Shown: in pieces, positions 11,014-26,000 of the stretch | Numbering within the stretch: position 1 is the stretch's first letter | How the letters are laid out: each line of letters begins with the position of its first letter | Assembly (NCBI GenBank): GCA_038503035.1 | Contig: JAVSML010018981.1 | Location: forward strand, 1-64,000 | Reading direction: 5' to 3' | From: Crocodylus rhombifer | Lineage: Eukaryota; Chordata; Crocodylia; Crocodylidae | DNA length: 64,000 nucleotides | Notes under the pieces: generated by a model | Told to the model about the DNA's origin: nothing | The model's input: the letters and a program-made list of their open reading frames with translations, nothing else | Databases searched by the model: none | Made by a program: the position numbers and the translations under genes

Positions 11014-14000
11014 CTGAAAACAAAGACAAGACGCATGAAGTCACTAAAAGCCTGGAGCCCCCCTTACCCACTCAGATAGCAGGACACTAACGCAGTGGGT
11101 TACTGCCTCTTTACAGGAGTCTTCCATTTTTACCTGGAAAATTCCCTACTACCTAAGCTAGCTAGTAAGCCCTTTGAAGTTGATAATGAAATACAGATGG
11201 CTCTGCTAAATGTATCAATAGCAAACTTAATAGGAAAATATGTACAATCCCAGAAGGACACATGGTTACTGGCCTGCTGAGCTGATTAAATACCTGTGTG
11301 ATTAGAAAGAAAATGTTTAGCATGGGGCAAGAGCAGCACTTTGCTACCCTCCCCAAGAGGGAAGACCAGGAAAGACATAAAGAGAGAGTCTTTATGAGAC
11401 CTCAGGTAGTTTTTGGAAGACAGTAAGGGTGGGAAATGCAGGGGGGGTGGAAGAGGGGTGATTTTTTAAGCCTCTTCCCATGAGAAGCTGCTGCTAGTGT
11501 GCTTTCTACCAGCTTCCACCTCCCTTCTAATTAGGCTTATGGTTAACAAGACCTGATATGCAAAAGGCAGCTGCTCCCACCAGAGAATTGGCCAAAGTGC
11601 TCCACAAGGATTGGAGTACATTTGAGGAGTGGCAAGGCTACACTTGGAGGGGAAAGGGGGCTTTCCCCTTCACGTGTCCTTGAAACAACATCAGTCTATA
11701 AAGGCCAAGCAAGCTTCTTCCCTCTCCCCTCCCAAACATTCTTAAAAGCTTAAGTTAAGACTGGTGTACATAAATGCACACATGTGAACACTGCATGTGT
11801 TCACTACAGCCCTGCTGGTACACATGGCACTATACTCTGTTCAGGGCAGGGACTGCAGGGACATGCTTACACCATCTCACTTCTGAGATGAGACAAGTGT
11901 GGAGGAACAGCAAGTGGGAAGTGTGTGCTTCATAGAGATGCTCCCAAGCATGGCACATAAGCAATACAGATGCTTTTAGCACATGGGTTTGGGCCCTGAT
12001 AACACAGAACCTACATATACCTACTGCATCACTTGGTCTCACTGGAGTCCAAAGCTTCAGTCTTTAGGGAAGAACTGCTGAAAAGGGCAGGTCTCCTCAG
12101 ATCAGCACCAACCCCCTTTGCACTGAGGTGTTCTCCTTCAGAAGGACTTCCCTAGCAGTCCAGTGCCCACAGTGGAGTGGTGCTCATTTGGGGAGTTCTG
12201 TGGCCACCCTCTCCCATCAATGAAGGTAGGGGAAGACAGAACCTGAATGGCCAAGGCACGTGCGATGACTGGCTGAAGAACACAAATACTGACTTCCAAG
12301 CAAGTGGAAACCTGGGAAGTCAGTTTAGAAGCAGAGCAGAAGCTTTGTCCCACAAGAAGACTGGCTCATTTGGAACAAAGATCCATTGCTCAGGTCTTCA
12401 TGCAGAGCTTTTTCCAGCTTCATTGGCCTTTTAATGTTGGGCAGCCCAGCTGGGCTTACTGAACTTTTAGAAAGAAACTAAAAGGCCCATGACTGTTCAT
12501 ATACCTTAGGGTGATGAATGCACTGAGAATGATGGCTCTGACAAAAGCTAAGTACACAGCACTTCCTGTATAGCTCTATCAGTCTCCCAGCTCCCCACTT
12601 ATACCTATGGCTTCATCCCCTTCCAGCTCCCCACTTATACCTATGGCTTCATCCCCATATCCAGCATCACACCTCAAAAGCCCGACTACAATTTGAGTCT
12701 GGCCCCAACTGACTACTGCAGAACCTTGCTATAATAGCCATAGTTGAACCCAGCATTCTCCACAGCAGAACCCAGCTAATACATCTAACCTCTACAGTGT
12801 AATGCTCCGTTCCCCACCCCACCCCCAGCTTCAGTCCCAGCTGAGACTGCAAAGAATGGCAGTCAGTGAGCTAAACGGATTACGCACCGGCTAGGCAATA
12901 GGGACTTAAGCGTTCACCTGCAACTAGACTGAAGCTGGCAACAGGCTTTTGTATCAATGACTAAGCAAACTCCACACTTACTTTACGAGGAGTCTTGATG
13001 TACAAGTGATAGAGCCATTTCAGAACTGCAATTCTGGTCATCATCCCAGTGGATGTGTCATGAAGGTGATAGTCCAGCACCTGAACTATTCCATCAAGGT
13101 TAAGTGTGACCTGTACTTTGTCAGAACTGTAGGAAAAAAAGACAGAAACACAGATGACTTCTTATTTGTATGACCACAGCACCTAGGAGGCCCAGTCATG
13201 GACCACCACCCCCCTGTGCTGGAGACTAGATATTTGTACAGAATGAACACAGTCCCTGCCCCAAAAGGCCTGCAATCCTCCTTCCTGCTCCAAGCCAGGC
13301 CAGCAGCCTGACCCCAATGTTCTTTCTTCTAGATATCACGTCCCCCCTCTGAACCTGACAGCCTGTGCTTTTGTCCTGCAGAGTTACATGAAGAAGCAAA
13401 AAGCAGAGCCAATGAGTTTGTCCACAGCAAATCTGTCTCCTATTGCACCAAGTGCAGGAGGGAAGGAAGGCAGTGAAATAAGGTTAGCATGTAATATACA
13501 GATCACTATACCAATAAAACCTCGGTCTGCTAATCTGAATTTAGCATGAGACTGATCATAGAAACAGAAAATTAGGGTTAGAAGGGACCTCAGAAAGTCA
13601 TCTAGTCCAGTGGTTCTTCTCAACCTTTTTTGTACCAGGATGCATTAGTAAACATTGATGGTCAGTCCTGACCCAGTAAATAGTTTAAGTAGAAAACATG
13701 CAAGTATTTTGGCCCCAAAATATTTATTACACATGACAAGTTAAAGCAACTGAACAGTCTTAATTTTAGACATAATTAACAACAGGAAAACATTAACAGC
13801 AATATCAACCTGTGGCCCTCCATTACTCCCAAGTGACATTCATCATTGTGCAATTTGCACAATGCAAATTGCCAGGGTCTCTCACACCCAACTGAGAGCC
13901 CCTTGGCCCTGCTGATGCCCCTCACTCCCAACCCACAGCCCCCCACCCCTGCTGGTGCCCCTCACTCCAAACTTGCTTCCCCCCTGCCCCCAGGCCCCAG

Positions 14001-17000
14001 CCTTACAGTGTGTGGGGTAGGGTGTGTATGGGGGGGGGGGGGGCATGAGCCCCTCCATTTGTGCACCCACAGCAGGCACAGGGCTACAGCCTGGTAAGGG
14101 CAGGAACTGCCTCTGCAGTCTAGCTGGTGGGACTTGGCACAGGGTGGCAAGACTTGTTGCTGTCACTGCCACAGCCAGGAACTCTGTGCCAGCTGTGCTG
14201 CCTGTGGTACAAAGAGTAATGGATGGGAGGGGCCATGCTCCCCTCACCTCCTTCTGCTGACAGTCACTCGTACACTGGGTCATAGCTCTTCCCCATCACC
14301 CTGGCCTGGCCACCACCTCCAATTCCCTTAGGCTGCCTGCACAGCCTGCCACCCTACCTCCCTTCTGGGGTAGAGGCACTGCCTGTGGGGAACAGCAGCA
14401 GCAGCTGGGCCATGGTGGCAGGATAGAGCCACAGTCTGAGGAGAGCAGCTGGTAGTAGAAAGAGATGAGGGGAAGAGTCGCCCCCTCAGTGGTATGGAGA
14501 TCCCGGCAGTGATGACAGCCACAAGTCTCATTGCCCAGTGCTGTCTTCTTGCACTGGGTCCTACCCATGCTGGTCTGGTCAAGCTGCAGCCCTCTGCCCA
14601 CTGTGGGTGTACAAGTCTGGGGGGGCATGTGCCCACCCATGTTCCCCTGACATATTGCCTGTACTATTCCCCACATCCCACAGACTTACCTCCAGGAAGC
14701 TGCAGGAGCTAATTTCCATGTTGCCTGGCTTAAATCAAGCTGTACAAGCTACTGCCACAGGTTCATGGGGAAGCTAACCACCAACCCTATCTGCTGGGGC
14801 TGGCAGCCTTCCATGGGTGGAGGAAAGTGTTACCAATTGGGGCTGAATTTTGCATTTGAGGGAAGATTGCTTAATAAATGCCTAAGAGGTAGGTGTCAAT
14901 TGCCCTACCTATCTGATGGAGATACCCTGAATTTGTTTTGAACTCTTGTGATTACATCTAATTTGCAGGAATTTCTTCAAATGTAGTTTTATGCAAAAAT
15001 CCTCTGCATGGTTTTTGAATGCAGTTGCTATTAAGGGTTTGATCTTCCCCTCGACACACATTGTGAGAAGAGGCTACCTTGCCCCTTAGTGGCTACATGA
15101 ATATTTAGTTGTTTGATCTCCCATGTATAACAGATGTTTGGACCTTTTTATTTTGTTTCAAGTTTTTTGAACGAGTTTAGCTTTGATGTTAGAGGCCATA
15201 GCCAGTGGCCAACTTATCCAGTATGTAACCATTAAAAAGAAGGAGCCATCAGCTCTGACTATTTGCTGCTCTAGAAAGGAGTTATATATTAGGGTCCAGA
15301 TCTCCCAAAAGTGGAAGATTTTCATCTAAATTTAAAAGGGAAAACAAGATTTTTGATCAGATTCCTAATAAAAGTAAAGTTAAAATGTTTTCTACACACA
15401 GTTCAGTTAATTTTCATTCATCTCAATCCCTTTCCTGCCAAACCTGCCCAGATGAAGAGAACACCTGCTCTTTAAACCACAAGGAGATGCTGCTTCACTT
15501 CCACCACAAAAATGCTCACATTACTGAAAAAACACCACTATCTTCATATTTTCCATATTAAATGGGCATTAACCAGAGAAGGCTGAGAAGAAGAGCGAGA
15601 TAGGGAAGACACTTAGGCTGCTTGCAGACATGGAAAAAAACCAACCAAACTGTGCTTTACTTTAAACTTGGTGAGCTTCCATGCTGAGCCAAGGCCTGCC
15701 CAGAAGAGGCAGCACATTAGTTCGACCCAGATCTGCAGCATTTGTATAGATCAGGTGCTTTAGTGGGGCTTTTTTGGCACTTATCTAATAGTTGATTGAA
15801 TCAGCTTTAGATAAAAGCGCCAAAAAGCCCTGCAGAAACACCCAATCTATACAGATGCTGCGGAGCCAGGTTGAACTAATGCACTGCTGCTTCCGGTAAA
15901 TCACATTTTTTGCTGGGTTTCCCCCTCCCACGGCTGCAAGCAGCTTTTGCACCTTATTCACACTAATCTAATCTCAGGCCCCTCTCTAGAACAAGCAGCC
16001 ATTGTCCATTTTACCCAAAGAAATGAAAGCAGAAAAGTCTGAGCTAAAATTCTTGGGAGATGTTACCTGGAGACAAAGGTGGTGGTGGAAAGTATTTCCA
16101 AAGGTGCTAAACACTCTAATTTTCAGTTAGTAGGAGCTGAGCCCTACTAGAAAGGGTCAGGCTGACAGCCTTTCATGGAAGTCTGGGTGGATACTGCTGG
16201 CACTCTATATTTCTCATGGTGTCCTCATTTCATTTATACCAGAGCAATTGTTTTTTAATCCAGACCCATAATACAGTGGCCTTCAGATAACAGGAGGGAG
16301 ATCGGCACAGCATGTTTATGGAGATGAACAAGGGTCTGAGCCATGCATCTGTTTTAAGTTGCCAGCTAGGCTAGAACAGAAGCTTCATAGGAGAAACAAC
16401 AGCATTGCATTAATGCTTCCTTGTCTATGATGCAGGAGCTCAGTGGTGACATCAGGGAAGATGTCAGAAGCAATTACTTTCACGTAACACACTACCCTAG
16501 ATTTAGATCCGCTTGAGTGCTTTACTGTGCTGGCACATCCTGTGGGGATACTCTATTAATGCAAGAACATGCTCTTGCAAGTTTAGCACTGGTGAGATGT
16601 GCCAGAGCTGCCAGCCCTGGAGACTGGTGCTTTCTATTCATCCACAGGAGCAGCCAGAGGAGTGCCAGGCAAAGCTTCCCCAGGCATGGTCCTGCCAGCA
16701 CCCACTAGCAATGGGAATGGAGCTCAGTCTCCAAGGTCATTCACTCCTATACTTCCCTGCACTGCCAGCCAGACTGCCTACCGCTGCCAGCTGTGGTGTG
16801 TACCTGTCAGTTTGTGAAAGGGAAAGCAAGCGGGTTCCCCAGGCTCTTAATCGAGATGGATGCCCAGAGTAGCTGTCACTTCCTTCTTGAGGAACAGTAG
16901 GAGGAGTTTCCATTTTGTTTGCAATGAAAACATCCTAGCCACATTGTAACCAGATTAAAATGCAGAACAAGCCTTAAAAAAGGCTCTTCTATCATCCCTG

Positions 17001-20000
17001 CTGTACATCAGTGCACTGTCTTCAGGACAGTTTTCCTATACTTCCCCCCCCCTTTTTTTTTTCTTTCCCCCCCCCCCCCCAAGGTATTCTCATTAGGCTC
17101 TTCCACTCTTCAGAACAATTGCCTTTCCCCTCACCACCCTTCTCATAATTAATTCCAAATTCCACTCTGCCCTCCCTGGTTACTTTGCTGTCTGCTTCTT
17201 TCCTACCCACTGCCCACTCCTTTTAAGACCAGGCCTGGGCCACATCAACTCTTTAAATATAAGCAGTGAACAAATCTGATGGTAAAAAGAGGAGCGAGTT
17301 TGCAATGCTTTCGACTCTAGGCACAAACAACCTGACAGCTCTTACTATTTTAAATAATAAGGACTTGTATACTGTAACTGCCTAGGAAAATAGCAATTTC
17401 CCATCTCTCCCAATCTGAACCAGTGACTAAGGAGGTAAATGACCAGTCTCTAAGTCAGGGATGGGCAAAATGTGGCCCAGGGACCAGATGTGGCCCGCCA
17501 GGCCATTCTATCTGGCCTGTGGGGCCCCTAAAAAATTTAGAAAATTAATATTTATCTGCCCTGGGCTGCCTGTCACGTGGCATTTGATGGCTTGCCAAAA
17601 CACAGTAAACGGCCCTCTGCCCAAAATAATTGCCTGCTCCTGCTCTAAGTCCACCAATGCAGATCTGGGGTTTTAGTTTCAAGGCTTTTCAGGTTTATTT
17701 TAATTTGTTGCAATTTTGAGCACCTGAGTACTGAGACATACACCCACTGTGTTCTTAGCATAATACAGAACTTCAAGGCACCATCTGGGATCCATACCTC
17801 ATTGCAATAAGCAATATTCATATGCACAGAACATGAGACCAGGCCTCAAATTGCAAAGTATGAATAGACATGACAAAGGTTTGCAAGGGAAACAGAAAAG
17901 CAGCTTGCCCAAAAAGACTGCTAATCAGCTTACACACACACTAAGTCAGAGAACACAGGCTGCTTCTTAAAACACAAAACCAAACCAAACAGCGCTTTAC
18001 TTTAAGCTCAGCACATGCCCAGAAGAGGCAGTGCATTAGCTGAACTGGCTTGCCTGCTGTCTGTACAGACTGGGCACTTTAGTAGGGCTTTTTGGGCACT
18101 TATTTAATAGCCCACGGGATGTCAACCAGTGTTACATGTACCCCCAGGGATACTTGAGAAGGCTCTAGAGGGTCCACACAGGTGGGCAGGGACAGAGCGC
18201 CGCCACGCCCTGTCCCACTTAGTGTCCATCCACAGCCTGCCCACTCCTTGTCTGGCTGCCTGGGGTACACTGTTCTGTGTTTGGCCGCTGGGGGTACATT
18301 AACCCAAAAAGGCTGAAAACCCCAGTAATAGCCAATTGACTCAGCTTTAGATAAAAGTGCCAAAAAGCTCCACTGAAGACCCTGATCTATACAGATGCTG
18401 CAGAACTGGGTCAAAGTAACGTGCTGCTGCTTCCAGGAAAACGTGCTTTTTTTTGTTTTTTTTTAATGTCTGCAAGCAGCCACAAAGCCTTAGCTTCAGT
18501 TTAAGTTGCATCAACCTGCTAGTGCAGCCAGCACCAACAGGTGAATGATTTCTGTTTCCAGTTAAAGAGCAAATGGAGTGGGAAGTGCTCTTCACTTCTG
18601 TGGTGCTTTAATGATGCCTTTGCAATCCCAGCAAAATGCAATGGATTATAGATACCAAATAGTGTCCTTATATGTCCTGCATTACATTAACAACATAGCA
18701 GGAGTGTGGTCAACTGCCCCATTTAACACAACCTGGAGACCAAGATATTCAGACTGTATAATGGCAGTTACTAGATTTTATACTGGGGCATCTGGAACGC
18801 TCAGGAAGCGGCATGCTGCTTTCTTCCTTTTTCGTGTCCTTGTGACAAGCTTTTTAGTACAATTCACAAATTTGTTGGAATCTGACAGGGTTATGCCATG
18901 AGCACTTCTGCTATGGCATTTAACTTGTGACCTCTGGACTGTCAACTGTACTCCTTAGTGCCCATGCTACCTCCGATGCTGTTCCCCATTTGTTATGTTC
19001 CATCAAGCTCCTTGTTATTGTATCCTTTGTCTCTTTTACCAGCCTCTTCACTGATGGTCCGTGTCCTACACAGGATGTTCCCGGGGGGGGGGGGGAACAC
19101 TAAAAAAAAAAAAATTGTCACTTTAACTTTCTGTTCAAAAGCTCCTGCCTCAAAGTTTTCCAGCTGCTGCATGCCATTTTGCAGCACAGCCTGTTCCTCA
19201 ATTTTAAGCTGTCGACACTTTGGGTGTGGACTTGTATCTGGTGCCTGCAGTTCAGTACCACATACATTTACAATACTACATAAACAGACATGGTATTTTA
19301 GCTCTGTGCCATGACAGACAGAATGCCTTATGTCTAAATGTAGTAACTGACATGCTGGCTGCCAGGTAGTAATAACTTTCTTTCCCTACCTGCTCTCCTC
19401 CACAGCAGATCAGCACGCAGTAAGACACTCCGATTAGAGAAAGTGGCATTTGTAGGCTCCAGGGACAACACACAATTGTAAAAGCACACATCATAGGACC
19501 ACTTATCTGAATTTTCCCCTAAGCTGCTGACCATCTACTATAGTTAGGGACAGCCTTTTTGGCAGGCATGTCACAAGCTAGCTCCATATTCTCCAAGTGC
19601 CATGCCAATTCCTCTCCCCTTCTTGATAGGCTGCTCTGCTTTCTGCTCCCCTCCTCTGTTCCAGGCCCAATGTATTGTTTTGCATTCTATTTGCTGCCCT
19701 ATATGTCCTGTCCTGCCTGTCCCCTCCCCAATCTGCTGGATGCCACCCACAGGCTGCCTGTGCCACTTGTGGCACACATGCCATGAGCTGGCCACCCCAG
19801 TCTACTGCATGGACATGGAAGTATATCATACCAGATGGAAAAGCTGAAACTAGAAGCAAATCTTAGAGCTCTAGCCCATGTCAGACCAGCAAGAAAAAGA
19901 CAGTGTGCTCCTGCTGAAAGCCCAAGGAGTGGAACAGCACTACAGCATTGCAGTCTGTTGGAATACTCTGGATACTACAGCTGTAAAATGCCAGGACTTT

Positions 20001-23000
20001 CAAGACTGAGAGGCACTATGCCACCTCTGGCAAAAAAAAAAAAGAGACAAGCATTTACATGTACAATCTCTCATAAAACAGAGCCCTGTGTTTTTGATAT
20101 AAAAGATACGTTGCAATGGATCATCTGCAGTCAGACCTTCGTTCTACAGACATCATCCACTAGTGCCTATGTTAAAAACCCCAGCTCTGTTAGCACAAAA
20201 GCTACTGACTCAGATGGTCAGAGCCCAGTAATTAGCCTCATAAGCAGATTTAGCCTCAGTCACAAAACCATGCATCCTCTAAAATTAAAAAAGGTAGCAA
20301 AGTTGTAAGTACAACCTCTAGGGCACAGAAACAGTCCCACCTAGTTAGGCTTAACATTCTGCCCTTATAATCTGACATTTCTGCTTGCCTGCCTTGAACC
20401 TAGCCCAGTACCATGTTTTAACTAAACTCATTCAAATGTGCTAAAGCCACAAATGACTGATGGGGAGCTGGAAGACAGGTCTCAAATGGGCCAAATCTTG
20501 AGTAGATCTATTCCATATAAAGCAATGTCATTTGCACAGATATTTAGCCATTTTGGTTCAAGGATCTGGGATAGACATTTGGGTCCCTTCTCTCAGCAAT
20601 TATGACTGAAGGGAAGAACCTAGGTTTATGTTTCATCAGCCACACCTATACTCTTCTTTCTGTTCTGGGCTCAAGCAACACGTCTGGGGAATCATTCACC
20701 TGAGCCAGGAGAGAGATATTCTATAGTTTCTCTCAAACAGTGTTTCAGTTCTGTAAGGTCAAGAAAGAGTTCCAGAGACTAGAAGCTAGGGTGACTTCCT
20801 AAATGTCTCCAAACCTCCATCAATGCAGTTACAAAATAAGGTCCTCTCTTTAAAGCCTACAGATCTGTAATACGTGTCACATTTTTACCAAGGTCCTCCC
20901 TGTGCTCAGTACAAGTCTCAATATGCTTCTGGCAGCCAGACAGAGGCATGGTCCTAAATCACTATCAAGTGGTACTGGGAACCTGTGGCTAGGATGCTTT
21001 TTCAGCTGACAGAGGCCAGCAATTACTGTGAAAAAGATTTTGAACTCTTAACAATATGCTTTGCGACAGTGTCATTGTTGCCACAGGAACATGCCCAATA
21101 CCCATATCCCAAACATTTAGACCTAGTCATTTTCTGCATTCTTGGTTGGTATCTTCAGCAACTTGGACATGATATTGTGCAATTTTCTTCTCCTAGAATC
21201 ATTCGTGTTGAGTAGGAACGTTTTCCCCCTGCTCTCTCATGTTCTGCCAACTGCCTTGCATTAATGTCAAAGGAAGGCTTTTTTAAGGCTTTAATTTTGC
21301 CTTTCTATATTCAGCCTTAAGCAGGCAGGAGATGGACATGTATGCTAAGTTTTTGGAGTAGAATTAGGGCTAAGTGCTTAACTGCTTTTTCTGGGGTACC
21401 TTGGGATTGACAGCATAATAAATGAGAAAGTTATGGCTGCTATTGAGTTGCAGAATTTCCTCTTCAATTTAAAAGAAACAACCCTGGATTTATATATTTC
21501 TCCCCCTAGACTATCTGATGCATAATACACTGTTCGGAGCCCATCTTCAGTTCACCTGCCATCCTGATAAATACACCTAGCCCAGGAAAGCAGAAAAAAA
21601 ATATCCAACCTGCTGTTCTTTCCATGCTCACTTGGATAACAGCACAGGTTTCTCAACATCTGTACCTGGGTGTTTGCAGCTTCACATCTGTGGAAGCAAG
21701 GTCAGACCCACAGCAGGGGATCAGGGGGCCGTATTAAGCAATGGTATTAAATCAGGCCATGTTTTGTCACCTTCAAGGAAAACAAAGAAAGGAACATACA
21801 AGCCAACAGCTGTCACCACAATCTCTGCCACACTTTCAGTTAAAGTTTTACTTTTCTGTTTAAAACCAACTGATTACAGACTTCAGGTGGAGGAAAGTCT
21901 GCAATCCCTGGAAGATCGTTCTTTCCAAATGCAATCTCCCTTTTCCCAGCAATTCAAAGAGCCTTCCACTAAAGCTGAGATGCACAAAATGGGGTAGCCT
22001 TAAAGAAACAGCTGCACCCTTCATAGGTTTTCATTTCTCTTCTCTGTACATACCTCAAAGCCCCCTCCCTTCCACACTCCATATTTCTTCAGTTTCTAAT
22101 CCCACGCCTAAAGGACTCTGTAACAGCATTAGCCAAGATGTCCCACCCATCCTGACGGAGAGGAGGGAGGGAAAGATGGGGAAGCACCCCAGTTCCCTAG
22201 GCCCAGTGAAGAGGATAGGCATTCTTCCCTTCACAGAAGCCATGTGGTGGACATTGGGGCCGGGAGTCTTTTGCCCTGAAGAATGGGATGATAATACCTG
22301 GGACCTTTGTTTTCTGGACTCTTCTTTTTTCACATCAGAAGTGAGGAAGACAGACCCTGGCCATTGGATGCTCTATTTTATCTCAGCACCTGCTCTACTG
22401 CTTGAGCTAAAGCCAGGCCAGTGTTAATTAATGCTGTTCTCACTCTGCCAAAGATGCACTGACAGAAGCAGTTCATGCTGTGGGCACATTACAGCAGAGA
22501 CTGTTCAGAGAAAAGCAGGTCTGGTCCAGATCAATACTCAGACAGCACTAGTCCTGAGCAGCAGTCCATGCTAGGAAATGGGTAACAGCCAAACTGCCTG
22601 ATAGCCCTGTACACGTGTACACACACACACACACACACACACTCTCCATGGACAGATAAAGAGCACTGGGCCGAGAGCCTGCCCTGTCAGGGTGCCTTCT
22701 AATTGTGATTTCTCAAGAAGTGGCTGCATTGCTAGAGCACATCGCAGGCAAGGTTCCTACACACAGTCCAGGGGCTGTGGGGGGAGAAAGAGACCACCCT
22801 CAAAGCATATGCAAACCAGAGCTTCTAGGCTGTCTACTGTGCAGATGGGGGCTTCAGAGTGCACCTCTGCTACCAGCTCTCCAGCAAGTGGCCTGGCAGC
22901 CCTGAACCATGGGTGGAACAGGAGCTCTCAGCTTCCAGGCTCCCTGCTGCAAAGCTGGGACTAAGCTTACACAGGGGTGGGCTCCTGAGATCTGTGGCTC

Positions 23001-26000
23001 CAAATCAATCAGCACAATAGGACTGCCAAGGACCTGCCACCTGCAGCAACTGATAAGAACATCGATGTCACTGAGCAGCTTCAGGATCCTGGGAGCTCCT
23101 GGCACAGAAGTCACTTGAGAAGTGTTCGGTCTCAAACCTACTCAAACTGAAACTACATTTTCAGAGAGGGAAACATGAGTAGGAGGCATTTCCCGGTGAA
23201 CTAGAAACCCCGCTTTACAGCTAGCTCCAGCCTTTACCGCTAGCTCCAGCCCTGAAGCATCTAAACTAAAACAGCAAGTGGGATGACAAAGACCCAGGAA
23301 AATGTCCTGGCCACTGTAATTCCTGATGCCCTGTTAACATCTAGTCTGAATAGCCCAGCAATAGCTAACCCTAACAAGAATGTTTCAAGCTATTGTTTAT
23401 AAAACACTCCCAGCCCTGAAAATTAAGTGAATCCCTCAATAATGTCTGCTTTGGGACACATCTGAGCTTACACAGGGTGGGGAAGCTGATTTAATGACAG
23501 TTAAACTCCTTGCTAATACCTGCCCTGTGTCTCCTGTTTAAAAAAGCTTAGGGTAGCTCAGATACAAATCCCATGGCATACCCAGCTCTCTAATCTCCAC
23601 TCAGCTGAGAAGCATCTTCCGCACTTCCCTGCCTGTTTGCCTCAAGCAACCCTTAATGCCAAGAGGAGAAGTTGCCTATTTGGAAACAGAGAGCAACAGC
23701 TATCAGTGTAAAGGCTCAAAGCCACCGGGAACAGAAGTCCTGCTCCCCAGAGGGTTCCTGGGTCTGTCCCTAGTGACTGAAATACAGGCATTGCAAAGAG
23801 AAAGTATAAGCAGCACAGAGCTCAAGATTCAAGAGAAGTGGAGAGGAGGGGCAATGCATTAGGTTTATAACAGCAACAAGGATCTTAGAGCTGGCTTTGC
23901 CTCATTTTGCCAGCTGGTTATCAAAAGCCAGAAAAATACCTTCTTATCTGCTGCTTTGCTTAATATGTCACTACTGATCTTTTCAGAAGAACTGGAGGGT
24001 GCCAGGCACTTCAGCCTATGGTCCCTGAAAATGTCCAGCCAGAAAAAAAAAAAAGCATTCAAGTAGATTCTCTCTCTTCAGTCTGAAGTCAACTTTTAGC
24101 CTTAAAAAGTGGGATTTTGCACTGGAGTCATCACTACCCTTAAGCCTGATGCCAATACTTGCTCTGATGCTTCAAAGAGAAGCAAAAGTGATGCGCCTTG
24201 GCAGATGTGTGATGCTGCACAGGGGAAAGGAACTGCCCATGACAGGCATACAGAGAACTAGTTAATACTCTGAAGTGAGTCAGCTTATAAAGCTTAAAAG
24301 CTTCTAAATTGTTCAGCACTTGCAGGATACCTGGGCTTGATGCCAGCTGCCCTTCTGGAAGCTTGCTGGAACCAGTACGAAATGCTGCAGGACACCTCTC
24401 CACAGCAACATGAGTTGCTGCTAGCACCTCAACCCTGTCCTTGACTGTTTCTGTCCTGGAGGGTCCCAAGAGTTTAAAATAAATGGATCTCTGTCAACCC
24501 TCAATTTTCCCATGGACCATGAAGGATTCTCAAACACTAAACTGAAAGGAGATGGGAACCGATGCCATCCATAGGCCACTCATCATGGCCAAACAGACCA
24601 CTGGTGACCTGTAGACCTGTGTCTGGGAACAACTTCCCTATTCTTTAGGAAGATACCAGAATTATATTCAGGGTAGTGGCCCTTATCATAAGGCATTCAA
24701 TGCCCTTGGCCCAGGATAGCCAGTCAATTGCCTAAAACTTCTGGATAATGGCTGGTCAACATATTTGCTTCTCAGGGATCAACAGATTTGCTCCTCAGGC
24801 ACAACGGGCCTTTCTACGTAGCAGTAAAGTTCGGCTGTTCAGGAGACGAGAGCTTTTCTGGCAGACAGCAGCTTCAAGCTGCAAAACTTGGCCAAGAACT
24901 AAGTACCATCTCAGACCTCACCATCTTCTACTCCACCTGTCTCCCTTTACATGCATTGCTCTGTATGCACAGCCTTAGAAACAAAGCCAGAATGAATGTG
25001 TTACACTGCACACAGAGAAAGGAACCTCATGCAACATGCAAGTACATCACTTAATGCAAGGGTGTCAAACTCTTCTGGCCTCATGGGTCAGATGAGTGGC
25101 ACAGGGCCAGTTCACTGCCTGGATCACACCTCCAGACCAGCCCTGCATTCTGGATCCAGCATGCCTCCTGAAGTGCCTGGAGCAGATGCCATGTATGCCA
25201 CAGCCCTGCAGCAGCCACTCCGGGACATGAGCTCAAGCAGGTACCACATGCAGTACACAGGATCATTGGGTACCTCCTGCATGCCGTCTCTGCTTCAACT
25301 CCGAGACCCATGGCAGCACTAGGGGCTAGATTATAGGCTTCCAAGGGCTCGATCTGGCCCACAGGTAACTTTGGCACCCTGGAATTAATGTATGACTGGA
25401 CGGCATAAGGTTACTACAGCAAGGAGGGTGGGACAGGAGCCCAGAACAAAAAGTTTAGAACCTAGAATCATAGAGTCTAGTAACAACAGGACTAAAAAGC
25501 ATGCAAGAGACATCTGGCTAAATCATTACAGAAGCCAGGGGTGGGAGTGATGCATCAGATTATTCCATTCAGCTGCCTGGAAGACTTTGCAAGCTATGTC
25601 AGTGCAGAACGCAAAGGCTACAAACCCACCAACATTATGTCACTTAAAGTGACCCTGAGAGACTGGACAGTTCAAAGACACTGGTAACATCCAGCAGCTC
25701 TTCGGCAAATGGCTGTTTGTTTTATACTGGACAATAACTGCACCACAACTCTCTCTCCCAGTGGGCAATATCAGAAGTAGTTGAGGGTTTTGGTGTGGAG
25801 GGCAACTGACTTGAATGTATTTCCAGAATGGGACTGGGATACAAAAGGCAGAGTATGAGGAAGCCAGCATAATGGAGATCAGATTCCCATGTCAACTAGC
25901 TAGTGCAAATTAAAGTGCCTGGCCTATCAAAAGAACAGCTCCCCAAGAAATCAGCGTTGCAGACTTTCCTAGTTTGGTAGGGACTAGTAGCAGAGGCTCC

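Noticed and set aside
19571..20308. Overlapping ORFs up to 157 residues
   Set aside because: No splice context, family match or codon signal; ordinary intron sequence.
25447..25500. Possible CR1 3' end (gaatcatagagtctag)
   Set aside because: Only about 15 bases resemble the CR1 terminus and no further CR1 sequence follows.
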